Part shown: positions 1-11,258 of the stretch, piece after piece
Layout: each line of letters opens with the position of its first letter
How positions within the stretch are numbered: the first letter of the stretch is position 1
Assembly: GCF_000003815.2 (NCBI RefSeq)
Contig: NC_049984.1
Span: forward strand, 4,497,497 to 4,561,496
From: Branchiostoma floridae
Lineage: Eukaryota > Chordata > Leptocardii > Amphioxiformes > Branchiostomatidae
Length of the DNA stretch: 64,000 nucleotides
Direction of reading: 5' to 3'
Program-made: the position numbers and the translations under genes
Notes under the pieces: model-generated
Database searches by the model: none
What the model saw: only the letters and a program-made list of their open reading frames with translations
Told to the model about the DNA's origin: nothing

Positions 1-2217
1 TTGTTGGTTGCGAATTCTACTCATTCCTATTTCCTTGCTGGTGTCAAGTGCCAAGAAAGATTACTTTTGACAACTTGACAAAGTAACCAATGTTGGAAGC
101 ACTACTTGAAACCGTTATATCTTCCCTTTAAGGCAAAACATATTGAAGACCTTTTTTTAAGTCAAAATAGACACAAAACTCAAAGCAACCATCTTGATCA
201 ACTGATCGCACAAAAATTGCATTTTGAATTATTTGAGAAAGGCAATTTGCATAAAATGTACATATAGATACGTAGCGACACGGCCTATGTACATATTCAT
301 GTTGTAAGTTCTTATACCTATACAATAAGTGTTTGATGTTAGTAATCTGAAACTACTAAATGTATAAAGACTTGTTCGTGCAATATATGTTAGATAGTTA
401 AATGTGTAAACGGTGTCATGACTACATTACTGTATCACACTACATTGCTTGCTTTTGCTTGTCTTTTCTTCTTCTTTGGGCTAAAGGTAACATAGGAGGC
501 TTGAATAATTGAAGAATGGAATATTTTGAAATTTTCATCAGTGTATTTTAAAATTTCATATCAAGTAATCTGAATTTGCAGTAATACTGTCATTGGCCTA
601 CCTCCCTTTTTGACCCAGAACAAAACTTATGAACAAACGTTAGAGTGCTTCTAAATACAGATATTATCTATACGTTAATAGATTAAGAATATAGCCACTT
701 GCCATTTAAACTGATGTAAATTTTGGTATCCAAGAGAGATAAAAATAAAGTTTGAACGTGTATGTAAATGTTAGGTCATTCTGTAAGAAATAAACAAGTT
801 ACTACAAAGACGTGTCAATGAAATATCTTTATTTTACAAGTTATTGTGTACCAACATACAACATACAGACTTGTCTGCTGTCAGATTTTCTTTCTGATAG
901 ATTTTCCCAATGTGTGACAGGCATACATGTTGTAGAATGCCCCATCTGGACCTTGCAAGGAGAAGCTACCACATGTAATACTTCTGAACATTCTTTTCTG
1001 ACGATCTCAAGAAATTCCAGACCCTTTTCAAACTTCACAGTTTGTAGACCCACATTTAGCTCTGTGGGAATCAAGGCATAAAAGAGTGCCCCATTTAGCC
1101 CTTGGAAAGACAAGTTACTGCCCGTAACACCCTTGTACATTCTTATCCGATTCCAGTCTCTTGTCAAACTTGACAATGGGCCCTCAAAGCTGGTACATGT
1201 GTAATACAGTTGTACATCTACATTTAGCTCTGGGGATCAAGGCATAAAAGAGTGCCCCATTTGGACCTCAGAAAGAGAGGATACTACATGTAACATTCTA
1301 TACTGTACATTCCAATTCCAGTCCCTTGTCAAACTTCACAATGGACCCTCACAGTTGGTTATACAGTCGTAGATCAATCTTTGTCAACCCACATCATAGT
1401 AGATCAATCTTTGTCAACCCACATCATACGTCCTGAACAATCTACATTCTGACAAGAAAACTTCCCTGCCTCGTACCAGTATGCACACTGTACGATGGAA
1501 CAGAAATATGGAATTACACTAGTCCATGAACAACCATTAACACTACAGAGGGTTGTCACTGGTTGGTTATGGCTCATGTCTAGGCTATGGGGAGACCTAC
1601 ATTTAGCTCCGTAGGAATTGGAACCCAGTGATCTAGCCAGCCTGAAATATTTTTCCATCCCCTGTATTCTGAATAGAAATCCTGTCAAACAATCTTAGGG
1701 GGGTCTGGGGGTGTGCTCCCTGTAAAAATTTTGAAACCTAGACCCTCTGAACTGCTATTTCTTTTATGGTGAGGGGCTAATTTTGCTGGTAGTCTCAACT
1801 TGGGTTAATTAATATTTTGATATGCCGATTTTTGTTTGTCACAGAGGAAGAATGGGCAAAATATTTGTCCATCCCCAGCAGCAAAATTCTGTCAAAGGAC
1901 AGATGCTGGCTAGACTGTGTCATACGTCCTCAACAACCTACATTCTGACAAGAAAACTTCCCTGCCTCGTATCAGTAAGCACACTGTACAAAGGAAACCA
2001 TGGGATTACACTAGTCCATGCACAACCATTAACACTACAGCACAGAGGATTGTCACTGGTTGATATGGCGTTTGTCTGAGCTATGGGGAGACCTACATCA
2101 GTACCCCTTCAGTACAGGGGTAAGTATTTGTCCAGGTACTGCACAGCTCTTCTGTGGGGGATCATCACCCTCACAGTTGGTTAAACAGTCGTAGATCTAC
2201 CTTAAACTCTGTGGGAA
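1..2217. repeat. Repeat-rich 3' flank of MRPL38
   Basis: No gene is seen here. From about 1,040 to 2,217 the sequence is a patchwork of diverged direct repeats. A block containing 'aaggcataaaagagtgcccc' occurs near 1,072 and 1,230. A 31-bp phrase ending 'caacccacatcata' is tandemly doubled at about 1,366-1,427. A block of about 110 bp starting 'catacgtcct' occurs near 1,426 and 1,920. A phrase starting 'ctcacagttggtta' recurs near 1,348 and 2,170. The first kilobase is A/T-rich with no coding signal. Part of this may be the MRPL38 3' UTR. Confidence 0.6.
2098..2166 (-). pseudogene. Partial duplicate of MRPL38 last exon
   Basis: About 69 bp match the 3' end of the true MRPL38 terminal exon (from 2,218) at roughly 90 percent identity, including the stop codon region. 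The copy lacks a few bases just before the end, so its reading frame ends in a different short tail. It has no splice acceptor and diverges abruptly into the flanking repeat. It is probably a tandem duplication debris fragment and not an alternative exon. Confidence 0.6.
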
Positions 2218-5200
2218 TCAGTACCCCTTTAGTACAGGCTCCTTAGGTAAGTATTTGTCCAGGTACTGTACAGCTCTCCTGTGGGGGATCATCACCTGGG
2301 GCGCGATGAACGGCTTCGGGAAATCGTATTCGAAAATCGGCTCAGGCATTTCTGGAAGAAAACAAGAAACATTTGAGGACCGGGCTCCCACATTTCTATA
2401 CTAAGTCTTGAAGAATAAGGACAAATGTAGTATTTCCTAATTGGAATTACCGGTACTGTCAAGGCACCTAGCTGATAGTTTCTATACGAACTGAAAACTA
2501 CAAAAGCATAAGTTTTCTGCAACTTATGATCCACTGCTCACTGAGTCATGTGTTCTCTCTGCATAGTGTGACATCATAGTGGAAAAATGTCTACGGGTCA
2601 TAGTCATACGTCTACATGTGTCTCTTGTGTAAGCTGCTAATTGAGGCATTCCTTTACTATGACTGGACTTGGTCAGTCAAAAATTCGGGTAAGTTCAACT
2701 CTAGTGTTGGAAATTACAGTCAAACCTTGCTTCAGAACAGACAAGTATACTGTAATTCCTGACTTTTTAACAGTACTTATATGTTCACGGTTTTCACAGT
2801 GACGCCTCAGGCTCTAATGTGAACTTATCATTACAGATAACAAATAATTCATCAACTCTTTTTACACACACCTGCCGCCACCATAATCATTTAATTCTGA
2901 GAACAAATTCAAGTTTCTCACTCTCAGACTGTTTGGTACCGAGAAGAAAAAGTAAATTACAGTACTCACTTAGAACACTGCGGAAGGTTTCCCTGACAGA
3001 CGGGTCCCACGGACACTGGAAGAAGTTCAGTCCTGCCGGCGTCAGCTGGTCCTGGCGTTCCCGGTAAAACTCAAACGTGCGGAACGTTCTTCTTCTCAAG
3101 CTGTGACTAGAGCAAGGAACAATCACAACATTTTGTCATCAAAAATACTGATGACCAATTACTTCAGCACGTAAACATGCGAGAGTTACAGACACGTAAT
3201 TTTATTAATTATATCAGTATAAAATATATCATACCGTTGTGTTGGAAGAAAAGTTTTGCGTTGTACCATGATTACTACCAACACAGACAAGCTTCCTTGA
3301 TAAAACATACCAAGGTGATGGTCTCCTCTCTGTGCTGTAGTCCAGCGGCCCTTCTTGTTTGAAGAGAAGGAACACAAATCTGTGGTACCCGGTGCCTTGT
3401 GGAGGGAACGGTGGGAAATACTCGCACACTGTCTCTCCCTTGCTGATGTCACTCCCTGGGATGTTACCTCTGTGTGGGGGAGAGGGAAAAAATGTGAGAA
3501 AAAGTTGTGCAACATTCTTCAAGTTTGGTTTAAGGTTGAGTAAAAAAATTCAAAAATTACTGCTCTTGGTGGCAGATGTTGGCACACTCTCGCACCAGAT
3601 CCATGTGTGTTTTTGGCACACTATTTGGCAAATAAGCCAAAGAGGCTCGGTGGGCGCTACTCCACCATTGTGGTGGGTATTTTTTTTCCAACAGCACAAG
3701 TTCGGGGCAAGGCAAGCATCGAACCCTGGACCTATTGGTTCCGAGTCGAACGTTCTAGCCATTGTGCCACACAGGCCTTACTTGAGCCAAGGTTAAGGTT
3801 AAATATCTCCTATATGGGGGCCGATACCGATTGACGGGCACTTTGAACCTGTTACTGATGTCACACGTCTGTTCAGCTCACATGACATAAGCTTCAGGTC
3901 ATTTCAACTTGAGAAAGGTCAGAGGACTGACCAAAAGCTTGTTCGTAAGAGCTTTTCTTTGTGTACAGAAATAAGAAATCAATCAAAAGCTTTTTTTGAG
4001 AGAGAGAGAGCTAGTACAAGGACTCCAGTTGTAAATCAGATGGCTGCCAGGCAGGCAAATCAGTCATTGAGTGAGGTCACATTTACTTACACAAACCAGT
4101 GGAGATACTCGGCTTCATTATCTTGCAGATGTCCATCTGAAACAGAAGTGATTTTTCAAGACTCGCTCATCCAACAAATGTAAAGAAATAACACTCTTCA
4201 AAATTTCATTTTGGATGTATCATTCAACCAAGCTACACACTTGAAAATATGTCACTCATAAGGGAAGTTAACAGAACAATGGTACTTCTTCATTGATATT
4301 TTCAACATCTAGGGATAAGGCAAAAACTAGCTCCAGTTTTACAGTACCTGGATTTGTCAGGATTAGAGTCCACAAACTGTCCTCGTCACTTTCATATTCT
4401 ACGACTGGAGGTCTGCAGGCCTGTGGAGACAAATCATGAAGATAAACATTAACACAAATATGTAAGTATACTTCTAGCTTTCTTGTACGATATGGTGAAA
4501 ACTGTAAGTAAAGTTTCAAACTCTGAATATACTTGATACATCAGAAAAATACAATGGAGTTTAATCAACCTAAAATTAATCAACTTAAAACTTGTATTCC
4601 TTTCATTCTTGAGTTTGTTCATTTATCGATTTTCTGACCATCCTACCAACTAACCAACCTTCTCCTTTATTTATTCATTCACTCACTCACTCATTCCTAT
4701 CTTCCAAATCACATAGAAACTCACCTCTGTAGGAGTGACCACATTTCCCCGGTACACAGGAACCACATGGTCATCATCAGAGTCGTAGTACACATTGGTT
4801 ACCATAACAGGGTGGAAATACGCCCCCTCAAACAAGTCCTTCCAGATATTGTAATGTGTGGCCACGTCTTTCAACTGTTCGTGTGCAAACGTGGCCTCCC
4901 ATTCCTTTTTTATCTCTTCCACGGGAACTTTTACTGTAAATAAAAAAGAATGACATATCAGCGATTTGATTCCATTTAAGCAAAGGTTTACAGGCATTCT
5001 CATATTGTCCATTTCTTCCTTGTGAGGATACATCTTGTCTTGTCTAAGACAGTGTGTAAGTCTCAGAATGCATGACATCTTTTTAAGTATGATGTAACAA
5101 AGCTTTTAGTATACAAAGTATGATACTAACAATGCTAATGGTTTCAAAATCACACAACACTTTATAGAATACAGGTGTACATGCAAGCTGGACTGAAAAA

Positions 5201-5909
5201 AAAAAATTATCTACATGTACTTACTGGGCAGACAACATAAAAGAAGACTTGCACCTCCTCAACCTACAAAACATCAAGTCTTTGCATTTATGTGCAAGCA
5301 CATCTAATCATTACCCTTGCATGATGGAGCACAAGAGAAAATAAACCAGATAACAAGTGTATAAATGTGAACTTTCAACTAAAATATGTGGATATGACTT
5401 ACATGTCCGAAGACGAGCTGCTCTCTCTAACTCGGCATTGGCTGTGTTCTCATTGGTCACCTTCCTCTTCAGCTGTCTGAACTTCTTCGCCCCTACAGTA
5501 CGTACGGGCAGTCCTATATCGATCCCCTGGGAGGGCGGGGGCTCTTCTGAGTAGTACAGCTGCTGCGAGATGGGCGACGTTTTCTCGTGCCACGGGTACT
5601 CCTCCTGGTACTTTATCTCACCCTCTTGGACCGGCTCCGGGAACTGGACATTGGGCTTAACTGGGCCAACTGGTGCTGTAAAAAAACAATCTCAAGATGT
5701 TAAACAGAGGAAAGACTCTGAACCTAAGACTCTAAACCAGCCCCTAGTGCCAAAACAGTTTTTATAGCAATGGGCTTTCGTAGATCCGAGTAACCTGACG
5801 TGATATCCAGCCCATCTTCTACTAGTAGTGACAGAGAAGGCAGATGCTATGTACAGTATTTACAGGTTCATTGTACAAGAAAATTCCCCAAGCTCTCTGT
5901 ACAGCCCTA

Positions 5910-5945
<36 letters not shown>

Positions 5946-6761
5946 TAGAGCGCTACCATCATCATCAGAAATTATGTCTATCATTCATGGGGTGTATTTT
6001 GATATCAGAGGGCCTGTTGTAGAAATTTCTTGTGAGCATATTGGCCCTACAGCCGAGAAGTTAGCCCATGTAGGCCCTGGAAACAGTCTGGCATTCTGGC
6101 TATGTATAAGCACAGCAAATCATACTATTCAAACTCCATCAAGACATGATATGAGTTAAATTATGTTGTTGTTGTTGTCCTCGTTTAACGTCTAATATTT
6201 CGCTATGTTCTAACGTCTAATATTTCGTTACTCTTGGTGCTGAGTAACACATGGTTCGTTTTTTAGTCGAAAGTCTCTCTTGGTATTTAACTCTTGGTTC
6301 CTTGTGCTTGAGAGTTGCTGGAGGAGTTTCTAGGAGAGTACGTCGAGACGGTGCGTACTCTCTATGTACTGGGAGAAGGCCATGTACATCTGTTTGTTGA
6401 TTCCTTCTGAAAGGTCGCACACTACAAACAGCCATAATATTCTACATGAAGAATGTGGGCTGTTCACAGAAGAAGAAGAAGAAGAGGTCTCTCATTCCAG
6501 CTAGCGTGGTGATGTCCGTGTCTCTGCTGTCCTCTGCTGCTCTGTTGTATGTAAATTATGATACACAATGTATAAATTTTACAAATGTGGGGCAAGACAA
6601 AGTACAGTATAACACGTACCAACTAAAGTCTTGGGACGATTTTTCCTGCTGATAAACCGTCTGCTGCACTGATCGAGACAGGCTCGGGTGTGTCTGGAAG
6701 AGGAAACAAACGTACTGATGACGGGCGCACACCGACTTCCAATCCACAAGGGCGCAGCCAT
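2218..6761 (-). CDS. MRPL38: Mitochondrial ribosomal protein L38 (mL38)
   Basis: A component of the large subunit of the mitochondrial ribosome, a PEBP-fold protein. Eight minus-strand exons join with matching phases: 6620-6761, 5403-5675, 4725-4933, 4348-4420, 4091-4136, 3311-3469, 2970-3100 and 2218-2351, giving 388 residues (human protein: 380). The start ATG sits in a strong AAGATGG context and opens a basic, Ser/Arg-rich mitochondrial presequence. Family landmarks seen are a GLPVRT stretch, NVVTPTE, EYLHWFVGNIPG, FLLFKQEGPLDYS, RTFRTFEFY and LTPAGLNFFQCPWD, in the same order as human MRPL38. All donors are GT and acceptors AG. Identification is firm; the exact first methionine is slightly less so. 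Confidence 0.95.
3640..3785 (-). repeat. tRNA-derived SINE head (Arg-like), in MRPL38 intron 5
   Basis: On the minus strand, a tRNA-like block runs down from about 3,780. It shows an A-box-like TGGCACAATGGCTAG and a B-box-like GGGTTCGATGC at plausible spacing, in a layout resembling arginine tRNAs. The acceptor stem does not close well and the sequence continues into a non-tRNA body, so this reads as a SINE and not a working tRNA gene. Confidence 0.55.
5910..5944. repeat. (TA)n microsatellite
   Basis: An uninterrupted run of about 17 TA dinucleotides inside MRPL38 intron 1. Confidence 0.95.
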
Positions 6762-6820
6762 CTTGGCCTATTCAATCTCGTACCCAGCGTACTGTTACAA
6801 GGTGCTCTGGGCTCGAGAGC

Positions 6821-6829
6821 TCTCGCGAG
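6821..6829. promoter_or_regulatory. TCTCGCGAG-type core promoter motif upstream of MRPL38
   Basis: TCTCGCGAG lies 60 bp upstream of the MRPL38 ATG, one base short of the palindromic TCTCGCGAGA element known from housekeeping promoters in animals. Further CGCG words follow at 6,833-6,850. Function is inferred from position and motif only. Confidence 0.5.
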
Positions 6830-7614
6830 CACACGCGAGAGATCGCGGGAGACTTTTTTGGCGCCAAATTCAAATAAAGTGTCGTCTGCACGTCACTTAC
6901 GAGAGATCACGAGACTGCTCTTGAAAGTTCAAACGACGAACGACGATATAACGTTATACTCTCTACTGGGATCCACATGTCAATGGTAGAAATAAGCCAA
7001 ATAGATCTAGACGGACACCAGAGGAGTACGCCGGCCAAAAATAGTGTTGGACATGTTTTTCCTCCAAAGGTCTGCTTACATGTAGCTAACATTAATTAGC
7101 TACACAAGAAACAAGGGACGACCGGTGAATACATGTGCTGTCGCACTATTAGATGACCTAGATGTCAAAGCAAGAGCTTTTTTTAAGTAAAAACTACTTG
7201 CTGTCGGAGAAGCTCAGCAGTACGTAACGTTACTAAATGGATTCTCTTTCCTCCCATTCTCCTCACTTGAATGGTAACAGTTTATCTCCTAGCAAATTTT
7301 CTAATGACGGGGCAGGGGCAGTAACGTTAATGTTTTAGACTACTGCTGAGCTTCTCAATCACCATAAAACTACTAGGTATATCAGGTTAGTTTTCTACAC
7401 TTGAAGCCTGCCAAAGTTCATACATTAACGATTAAGCAAAAACTACTAGATAGAACACATACATTCAATCTTATTGCTATGTCGCATCCTCAATGTTAAC
7501 GGGCTTACCTTCCGACTTGACGCTGTCTTCAGTCTTGGCCCTTGTCCAAGCTTCACCGATGTCCCAGTGCAGACGACAGACCGGGCTACCCCCCTCCCCC
7601 TCAGACCCCACCCC

Positions 7615-9737
7615 CTACACATCCTCCTCTGACGCCTTGACGCAGGGCGCCCGAGAGTTGTCCAGGGCCTCTGCCACCCTGATGACGGTAAGAACACCCT
7701 GCCCCTGCGTTCCCTTCTGGACATACTGGGTGGCGTTGGGCAGTTGGCCCAGCGCTTCGATGCGCATCCTAGAGTCGATCACAGACTCCAGCAGGCGAGT
7801 CAAGGGCTGGATACGAGCCTGAGATGAGATGGGATGGGATGAGACCGGTTTAAGATCACCAGGGAAGACTGCTACATACTTAAGCGCTATTTGCATTTAA
7901 AAGGCATTGACAGACATTCTCACAAAGCGTTCAGGAGCATGGCAAAGTGTAGCCTGATCGAATCTCGCTTATAGCAGCCCGCCCAACATCCGGCCGGCCG
8001 CCTAGCCTGCGGGGACGGGCCAGTTACAGCCCTGGAAAGCGGAGTTTGTGCTACACAGAAGAGGCAAAGTGGTTTTTATGAAGCGAGATGTGAGGCATTT
8101 GAACTAACCTCAGCGCCCTCCTCATCCGAGCAGTCGGAGTTATGTGATGGAGCGCGTGCGCGCCGGTAGTCTCCGTACATGTTTCCATAGCATGTATGGG
8201 AAGAGCTCGCGGACTCGGGACGGGATGTCCCGGATGAGGTGTCGCTGATCGCAGTAGATTCTTCGCTGATCGCAGTAGATTCTTCGCTGATCGCAGTAGA
8301 TTCTTCGCTGATCGCAGTAGATTCTTCGCTGATCGCAGTAGATTCTTCGCTGATCGCGATAGACGCTGAGGAAGCACAGCACTCGTCTTCGATGGACAGA
8401 TCTTGCAGCGCTAGCAGTCTTGGTGCCACAAATAGCACACCTGCAGGACGATACAGGTGGTTACAAATAGCCCTTACCACTAAGGTTGCTGCCCCGCCGC
8501 GCCCACTCTGCGACCCAAAGTCGACACCGGAGCGCGTCCGACGAGCATGGTACCAAGTCTAAGAAAAGACGCCAAGCGTCTATCTAATACACTTCACTGA
8601 GCTGCGGTTTCGGCTCAGTCCGTTTGTATAGGGTTGTCGGGTTTTCTATTTCGTGCTGTTTTCTATGGTCCACCAAGTCTCTGCTTGAATAAATGCTAAT
8701 CCCCAAGTAAGAAATGTTACTAATAGTTTTGTCGGCTTGTCAGCCAGAAAAATTTACGATCCTAACATCTGCTTGGATATCAGCTGCGCACCGTTCTTCG
8801 AATCGGAAAAGGAGAGAGAGAGCTTGTTTGCACATACATAGCATATTTATCATATCTAACAATTCTTAAGGACTAATCTACTTTACTATACTATTGGTGG
8901 ATAACAGTAACGACAATCTAGTTATGCTTGCTAACCCGCTAGAACATTGTGTTGAATGCAGTATGCTGCAACAGGAATGTATAATAACAATGTGTCGCCT
9001 ATGCATAGACAGTCTACTAGTTATTATACTTTCCTGAGCTGCATATGAACACGTGCATGATGATATCATATGGAATATCTGTCTTTGTATGGTAATGCAG
9101 TGTCGGTTTTACATTTAGAACACGACCATAAATATTTTTGTCATTCATTATCATGCGATCAAGTGGAATACGTTCTCACTATCGGAAAAGAATGAATGAA
9201 CCGGAGGTAGGGAATTTCACAACCAGCCTTCGTAACCCCTGCTTCGCCTATTTAGTCAGTGAAGTCAGGCTGGCCTAAGACTGATATTTCCGACTTACTT
9301 AGGCCTACGTCACATTTCCAAACCGGGGCCGTCAGGGCAGCTTTCGGGAGCCACAAGTATGGTATAAAAGACACCAAAGTACACAAGACGTAAAGATGAT
9401 AGTCGTGGGCATTATTGTGTATAGCTGTACGTATACATTTCTATTTTTCGTTTCCACAAACAGCTCAGCCGGGCCCCGGTTTGAAAAATGTGACGTTAGC
9501 CGAGAAGAGATGCTGCTACAATTAGCACTATGGGCCACTCTCCATCTTCATGATGGTAACATCAGGCGTTTGTCGAACTTGACTAAAATAAAGTTTCTCA
9601 CCATGTGGAAGCTTTGGCACCGGCGACGTCTCCTCCTCTCCGAGATCCAGATGGTGGATCTTATTCTTACGCATCTTCTTGGGGAAACAGCACCTTACGA
9701 TTTCCACACAGCTTGTTTTAGACTCCTTGGCACCCAT
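7615..9737 (-). CDS. Unrecognised protein, predicted lipid-anchored N-terminus, ISEESTA repeats
   Basis: I do not recognise this family. Three minus-strand exons fit in phase: 9602-9737 (donor GTGAGA), 8109-8440 (acceptor CTGCAG, donor GTTAGT) and 7615-7818 (acceptor CTCAG), giving 223 residues. The only upstream ATG in frame is at 9,737, in a strong AAAATGG context. It opens with MGAKESKTSC and has Cys at 10, 16 and 17 beside basic residues, which fits N-myristoylation plus palmitoylation and membrane anchoring. Exon 2 is rich in Ser, Thr and acidic residues and carries the seven-residue unit ISEESTA in tandem. Exon 3 has a probably helical part (PLTRLLESVIDSRMRIEALG). It lies in the same direction as MRPL38, 0.85 kb upstream of it. 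Confidence 0.65.
7945..8062. repeat. Dispersed repeat, copy 1 of 2
   Basis: About 115 bp, beginning 'agcctgatcgaatctcgctt' and including 'gggccagttacagccctgga', matches 39,952-40,061 at roughly 80 percent in the same orientation. It lies in intron 2 of the unrecognised gene; the other copy is in ECI2 intron 4. Family unknown. Confidence 0.75.
8243..8368. repeat. 21-bp coding minisatellite, 6 units
   Basis: Units start at 8,243, 8,264, 8,285, 8,306, 8,327 and 8,348. The first five are essentially identical, with core 'cgctgatcgcagtagatt'; the last has diverged. The 21-bp period keeps the minus-strand reading frame open and encodes ISEESTA repeats in exon 2 of the unrecognised gene. Near-identity of the units suggests recent expansion and likely length polymorphism. 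Confidence 0.95.
9306..9498. mobile_element. Foldback element with CCAAACCGGGGCC termini
   Basis: Inverted ends: left 'tacgtcacatttccaaaccg' from 9,306 and its near complement ending 'aaatgtgacgtta' at 9,498. No coding capacity. Related ends occur at about 10,385-10,547, 14,829-14,950 and 35,887-36,178. The element lies about 100 bp beyond the 3' side of exon 1 of the unrecognised gene, inside its intron 1. Confidence 0.65.
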
Positions 9738-11258
9738 TTTCTTAGGTTTTCTTTTAAATTTGGCGAATAAACTCAATCAAAACTTCGGTAACACAGCAAT
9801 ACACTGGGCGTGTACTTATTGCTACCTTGTTCGATTTGAACAATGGAGTTGTCTCCTTGTCAACGGACAGCGGTAAGTATTGTTCGAGAACAGTTAACAA
9901 ATTTCCTAGGGATTGTACCATTCGTTCGATCCAAAGGGGGTATTTTTTTAGATAACGAGTGTACTTTTGTGTGCGATAAAGACTTCAAAATGACGTTCAC
10001 ACTCTATTATTCTTGTAATATATTAGATTCATTTAAACGCAGTAACTTATACTGATCGACCGGTGCCGTTCGGATTTGCAACACTGGATCTTCCCAACAC
10101 TAACCGGTATGTTAGCCCATGAAAAACAGGTGTTTGAAATCTAGCGGACGCAATGTTAACCCTCAACTATTGGGAAATGTCAATATCCTTCAGAATGGCG
10201 GGAATCCACGTCACTTCAGATGTAATGGGTAAGATGTTCATGCGAACGACATTGTCAGAAAGAGAAGAAAAGAGTTTGGTATTAGAAGATAAGTGCAGAG
10301 AAAATCAGTGTATAAGCTTACGGGACGAGGCATTGCAACTCCTCTCTCTTACGCATAACCTGACCTACAAGGCCTAAGCCATACTTCCTACCGGGTGCCC
10401 GGCCGGACTGTTCGCGGAAATGAATGCCAATAAATATGCACAAGGCATGTTGTTGAATTATTTTGGTCCTTTTTGTGTTTTTGTTGTCTTTTATGTCGTA
10501 CTGTACACAAAACTTCCCGGCCGGGACCCTTTGTTGAAATGTGACGTTACTGTCGTAGTGAGTTGGGCTTCTGACAGGCCTTCCCATTGGGAGAGTGCTG
10601 ATTTGCTGTTTATGACACGGGCCAGGTTCGCAAATGCCGGGGGAGCTTAATGCCCAAGTCCCCCTTTTTGTTTTGCTGCACAATACTTCCATAGTGTCTT
10701 TTTTGTTTAATTCACAAGGATAGTTTTAAAGAACGCATGCATGTGCAAAAGTTAGGTGTGACGGGTCCTTCGGTGTAATATAACCAGCTGCTGCCGCGCC
10801 GCGTGCCTGCGAAACTTGTGTGCTACACCGATGGGCGGTTAAACCGGCCATATAGATACAGATACAGATACAAGCTTTGCCTATTTGGCAAAGTGCCAAG
10901 ATTGAAATAAATGCATACTTCGGTGACCAGACGTGTTCCTGCGTAATTAAACAATTGCACACAAGTCCACCAGAGTCCCCCCCCCCCAAAAAAAATTAAA
11001 CGAATCCCCTTCTGTACACACTGAACATAATACTCAAAGCACAGCACAACATTTGAATTATCCAAATAAATATCTGCGCATGCGAATGACACGTCATCCC
11101 TTGAACCCGGTAGAGACACGTCAGCAAGTTTGCCAATGTAAACACTGACCCCGCGCTCTTTGGATTATAACTCCGTCAGCGGGAAGTGAAGAAATTTGCG
11201 GAACTGTAAGTTTATTGTGAACTCCAAAAACAAACAGTGGTACCACAAGAGTAAAATT
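9738..11258. other. Intergenic, divergent upstream region
   Basis: This 1.5-kb interval separates the start of the minus-strand unrecognised gene from the plus-strand methyltransferase. It holds a related foldback fragment near 10,385-10,547 with inverted 'cccggccgg' cores. No open frame here shows a recognisable domain or good splice sites. Confidence 0.5.
11075..11084. promoter_or_regulatory. NRF1-like site upstream of methyltransferase
   Basis: TGCGCATGCG lies 175 bp upstream of the ATG at 11,259. It matches the NRF1 palindrome (YGCGCAYGCGCR) for ten bases. This is a motif match in a plausible promoter position only. Confidence 0.4.

Noticed and set aside
8239-8562. Plus-strand open frame over the 21-bp repeat
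   Set aside because: The repeat keeps several frames open on both strands. Only the minus-strand frame has matching splice sites on both sides and a start exon in phase.
11196-11258. Longer N-terminus for the methyltransferase
   Set aside because: The upstream extension begins at TTG, not ATG. The first ATG in frame is at 11,259.
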